Below, one piece after another: positions 5,709 through 5,782 of a DNA stretch of 5,782 nt. The translations under genes were made by a program, and so were the position numbers. Origin of the DNA: Candidatus Latescibacterota bacterium (GTDB taxonomy: Bacteria; Latescibacterota; UBA2968; UBA8231); assembly GCA_003529325.1 (NCBI GenBank), contig DPVW01000403.1, positions 1-5,782 on the forward strand, given 5' to 3'. A model generated the notes under the pieces. The model searched no databases. It was not told where the DNA came from and worked only from the letters and a program-made list of their open reading frames with translations. The first letter of the stretch is position 1. Every line of letters starts with the position of its first letter.

Positions 5709-5782
5709 GGGCGATTAGCTCAGATGGTTAGAGTGCCTGCTTGACATGCAGGAGGTCGCTGGTTCAATTCCAGTATCGCCCA
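5709..5782 (+). tRNA. tRNA-Val (anticodon GAC)
   Basis: A complete cloverleaf of 74 nt can be drawn. The acceptor stem is GGGCGAT (5709-5715) with ATCGCCC (5775-5781), seven perfect pairs. The D arm is GCTC/GAGT around a 9-base loop (5718-5734). The anticodon stem is CCTGC (5736-5740) with GCAGG (5748-5752), five perfect pairs. The loop TTGACAT puts GAC at 5743-5745, which reads GUC/GUU valine codons. The variable loop is 5 bases. The T arm is GCTGG, TTCAATT, CCAGT (5758-5774), with one G-U pair at its base. The discriminator is A5782, the last base of the window, so whether CCA is encoded cannot be seen. It is divergent from the oxidoreductase gene, only 27 bp from that gene's furthest possible start. 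Confidence 0.96.

Overview
The window is a GC-rich (about 60% by eye), gene-dense bacterial chromosome segment. It carries a divergent pair of transcription units, a second minus-strand unit, a tRNA gene at the right edge and a repeat-bearing non-coding stretch at the left edge. A Gfo/Idh/MocA oxidoreductase, a PhyH-type dioxygenase and an M81/MlrC protein beside a DacA-type carboxypeptidase and RlmH suggest a Gram-negative, uncultured heterotroph. Latescibacterota- or Poribacteria-like lineages are rich in these families, but that placement is a weak inference from gene content. No phage, transposase, CRISPR array or defence gene is visible.

Layout, left to right. Bases 1-343 hold no convincing gene. 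They contain four copies of a GGGAATG/CATTCCC core in alternating orientation, 78-80 bp apart. A minus-strand pair follows: a PhyH-family Fe(II)/2-oxoglutarate dioxygenase (344-1321) downstream of an M81/MlrC metallopeptidase-like protein (1381-2898), 59 bp apart and probably co-transcribed. A 125-bp divergent intergenic region with an AT-rich core separates mlrC from a plus-strand D-alanyl-D-alanine carboxypeptidase (3024-4169). Convergent to it is a broken rlmH (4186-4594, minus). rlmH lies 10 bp downstream of a Gfo/Idh/MocA oxidoreductase (4605-5681, minus). A complete tRNA-Val(GAC) body (5709-5782, plus) ends exactly at the window edge.

How the genes may work together. mlrC and phyH look like a small catabolic unit that combines amide or peptide-like hydrolysis with C-H hydroxylation; the substrate cannot be read from the sequence. 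The carboxypeptidase is a periplasmic cell-wall enzyme with its own transcription unit. The Gfo/Idh gene and rlmH form a second short unit, translationally close.

The strongest anomaly is rlmH. Its N-terminal two thirds and its C-terminal knot region are both recognisable but lie in different frames. The family spacing across the junction is short by almost exactly 20 nt, so a single small deletion explains both the frame change and the missing residues. I see no convincing new biological system. The left-edge repeats are the part least explained by known features.
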